In this document: positions 6,396 to 7,697 of the stretch, piece after piece
Layout: each line of letters opens with the position of its first letter
How positions within the stretch are numbered: the stretch's first letter is position 1
Assembly (NCBI GenBank): GCA_030424825.1
Contig: JAUHWE010000202.1
Span: forward strand, 1-7,697
Direction of reading: 5' to 3'
Origin: Verrucomicrobiia bacterium
GTDB taxonomy: Bacteria; Verrucomicrobiota; Verrucomicrobiia; Opitutales; Opitutaceae
DNA length: 7,697 nucleotides
Program-made: the position numbers and the translations under genes
The notes under the pieces: model-generated
The model's database searches: none
What the model was told of the DNA's origin: nothing
What the model saw: only the letters and a program-made list of their open reading frames with translations

Positions 6396-7216
6396 CTGAT
6401 CAAACGATCCGAAAGAAGGCACCCCCCGCAGCAAAACGTTGGCTAGCCATTCGCTTGGACGAAAATGAGGCGGCGCTTTGGAGCGTTGAGAACATCATGG
6501 TCTACACCCAGCGCGTCCTAGGCGACTGGATGCTGGCCCGAACCGAATCAGAGACTGCTCCGACCGAGCAGGCAGCTCGCAAGATCGACTCTCTACCGCT
6601 CAGTCTGGAATGGAAACGTTGGGCTCTTGAACACGAAGTAAAAGAAGTGCGCTTCTGGCCCATTTTACCAAACCGACCTCTTGTCGTAAAAACCCGGATA
6701 CCTGTAATCGTTCCACCTAAATCAACCGTCAAACTCTATGTAAATTTCCCAATCTGGCTCGAAGTGTCAGTCCTTCAAAAGGACGAATACTACACACTAG
6801 ATACAATCGTGCCTACAACATTGTCAAACACATGGTACGGCACTCAATACGAAGGACAACTTTGCTATGCCTTGAAAAGCAGGGCCCGACGTAGCTTAGA
6901 AGACCTTACAGATGAACCCTTGAGAGCCGTCTGTCTATTCCAAATAACCAATCGGTCCGGAGTCTCCCTTCCAGTAGAGAAGATAAAAATCGATCCAAAT
7001 CATTTAAGTTTATATCAATCCGGCTCACGGCTTTGGACAAATCCAGTCAATGTTACATTCAAAGGGAGCGACGAGCATTCAGAACTCCACTACGACAGCT
7101 CACCGCCAATTGAACTGAAGAATGCCAAGCTCATCCGCGAAGCGGTTATTCCTCCCAATCGCGGTTCCATCATTGATAGACTCCTATTTAGAACCGAACA
7201 TACCGAAGACAAATGA
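6392..7216 (+). CDS. Probable DUF432 protein, soluble partner gene of an MscS channel
   Basis: A 274-aa protein with no signal peptide or membrane helix, so probably cytosolic. It resembles the uncharacterised DUF432 family as I remember it: LPNRPLVVKTRIPVIVPP (92-109), VNFPIWLEV (117-125), PTTLSNTWYG followed by GQLCYALKSRARR (141-167), AVCLFQITNRS (179-189) and LWTNPVNVTFKG (214-225). The strands suggest a beta-sandwich. No catalytic motif is evident. The ATG at 6392 is chosen because it lies in an ATGA overlap with the corA stop and gives a sensible N-terminus; the in-frame ATG at 6341 lies within the conserved corA tail codons. The gene stop overlaps the next MscS start by 4 nt, so it is translationally locked between two ion channels. 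An accessory or regulatory subunit of the channel is an inference; no biochemical role can be stated. Confidence 0.7.
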   Translation: MTDQTIRKKAPPAAKRWLAIRLDENEAALWSVENIMVYTQRVLGDWMLARTESETAPTEQAARKIDSLPLSLEWKRWALEHEVKEVRFWPILPNRPLVVKTRIPVIVPPKSTVKLYVNFPIWLEVSVLQKDEYYTLDTIVPTTLSNTWYGTQYEGQLCYALKSRARRSLEDLTDEPLRAVCLFQITNRSGVSLPVEKIKIDPNHLSLYQSGSRLWTNPVNVTFKGSDEHSELHYDSSPPIELKNAKLIREAVIPPNRGSIIDRLLFRTEHTEDK

Positions 7217-7697
7217 TCTCTATTCTCGCTGCCAGCACGGAATCCGACATGTCCCTTGAGACGATTATCGCTCGAGACTATTGGGATATCGCGCTTCGCG
7301 TAGGCGTTTTACTCCTTATCGCTCTACCTGCATGCTTCATTCTATCCCGGATGATCGGCAAAGTATCGCGGCGTCGAATTGGAGAGCACATCGGCATTCT
7401 GATTCAAAAGATCCTCCTTTATGGAAGCATTATCGCGGTCGTGATCACAATCCTGCTTGAGTTGGGATTTAATTTAGGGGCCCTTCTTGGAGCCGCTGGA
7501 ATCATGTCGGTAGCCATTGGGTTTGCCTCTCAAACAAGCTTGTCAAACATCATAAGCGGCATGTTTCTGTATGGCGAGAAGCCATTCGCCGTGGGCGACG
7601 TGGTGAAAATTGGGAACACGACTGGAGTCGTTTTATCAATTGACCTGCTCTCGGTCAAGCTGCGGCAGTTCAACAATGAGTTCGTACGCATTCCCAA
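7213..7697 (+). CDS. MscS-family mechanosensitive ion channel (second), truncated by window edge
   Basis: The first 161 residues of a second small-conductance mechanosensitive channel, continuing past position 7697. Helices are seen at about 26-46, 64-84 and 88-118. The pore helix reads ALLGAAGIMSVAIGFASQ then TSLSNIISG (90-116), closer to E. coli MscS (GAAG..VG.A.QGSLSN) than the first channel of this window. The beta-domain start YGEKPFAVGDVVKIG (120-134), TTGVVLSIDLLSVKLR and FVRIP (158-161) follow, leading into the expected PN motif at the cut. The equivalent of E. coli Gly113 is Thr108, and the equivalent of Leu109 is Phe104. The start is the ATG at 7213, overlapping the upstream stop as ATGA; Met13 (7249) is an alternative. 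A weak purine stretch (GAAGA) precedes the start. Family is firm; total length is unknown. Confidence 0.92.
   Translation, partial: MISILAASTESDMSLETIIARDYWDIALRVGVLLLIALPACFILSRMIGKVSRRRIGEHIGILIQKILLYGSIIAVVITILLELGFNLGALLGAAGIMSVAIGFASQTSLSNIISGMFLYGEKPFAVGDVVKIGNTTGVVLSIDLLSVKLRQFNNEFVRIP

Noticed and set aside
1..7697. Mobile element, CRISPR array or phage defence island
   Set aside because: No transposase, integrase, terminal inverted repeats, direct-repeat arrays or defence domains were found; all genes belong to ordinary metabolic, modification or ion-channel families or are small unknowns.

Overview
The window is chromosomal-type DNA from a bacterium that is probably Gram-negative: it has CorA, MscS and LapA-type membrane genes and one short protein with a signal peptide. 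GC looks balanced, every gene is on the + strand, and genes are packed with 4-nt ATGA overlaps or very short gaps. Good Shine-Dalgarno sequences are nearly absent. I cannot place the lineage from this sequence. A marine Verrucomicrobiota/Opitutae-like or other weak-SD lineage is a guess only. No mobile element, CRISPR array, tRNA or rRNA is visible.

Layout. (1) Positions 2-754 hold the C-terminal part of a glutamate dehydrogenase, cut by the left edge. (2) After a 70-nt gap comes a tightly coupled set: a RimB-type retropepsin-like protease (825-1313), a RimK-type ATP-grasp glutamate ligase fused to a C-terminal RCK_C/TrkA_C domain (1310-2521), and an AstE/aspartoacylase-type zinc hydrolase (2518-3576). 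An MscS channel (3592-4524) and a 69-aa LapA-domain protein (4539-4748) follow closely. (3) After a 60-nt gap a second group starts: a short exported protein of unknown function (4809-5213), a CorA-type divalent cation channel (5217-6395), a probable DUF432 protein (6392-7216), and a second MscS channel (7213 to the right edge, truncated).

How the genes may work together. RimK-type ligases add glutamates to a protein or peptide end, and RimB-type proteases and AstE-type hydrolases are plausible trimmers, so genes 2-4 look like a write/process/erase peptide-modification cassette. The ligase carries the ligand-sensing domain typical of K+ transport regulators (Trk/Ktr/Kef), and the rest of the neighbourhood is ion and osmotic control (two MscS channels, CorA). 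The best hypothesis from the window is therefore a glutamylation system gated by ionic or nucleotide signals and co-encoded with osmotic-release channels. The upstream glutamate dehydrogenase could supply or drain the glutamate involved. The domain calls are seen in the sequence; the integrated role is inference.
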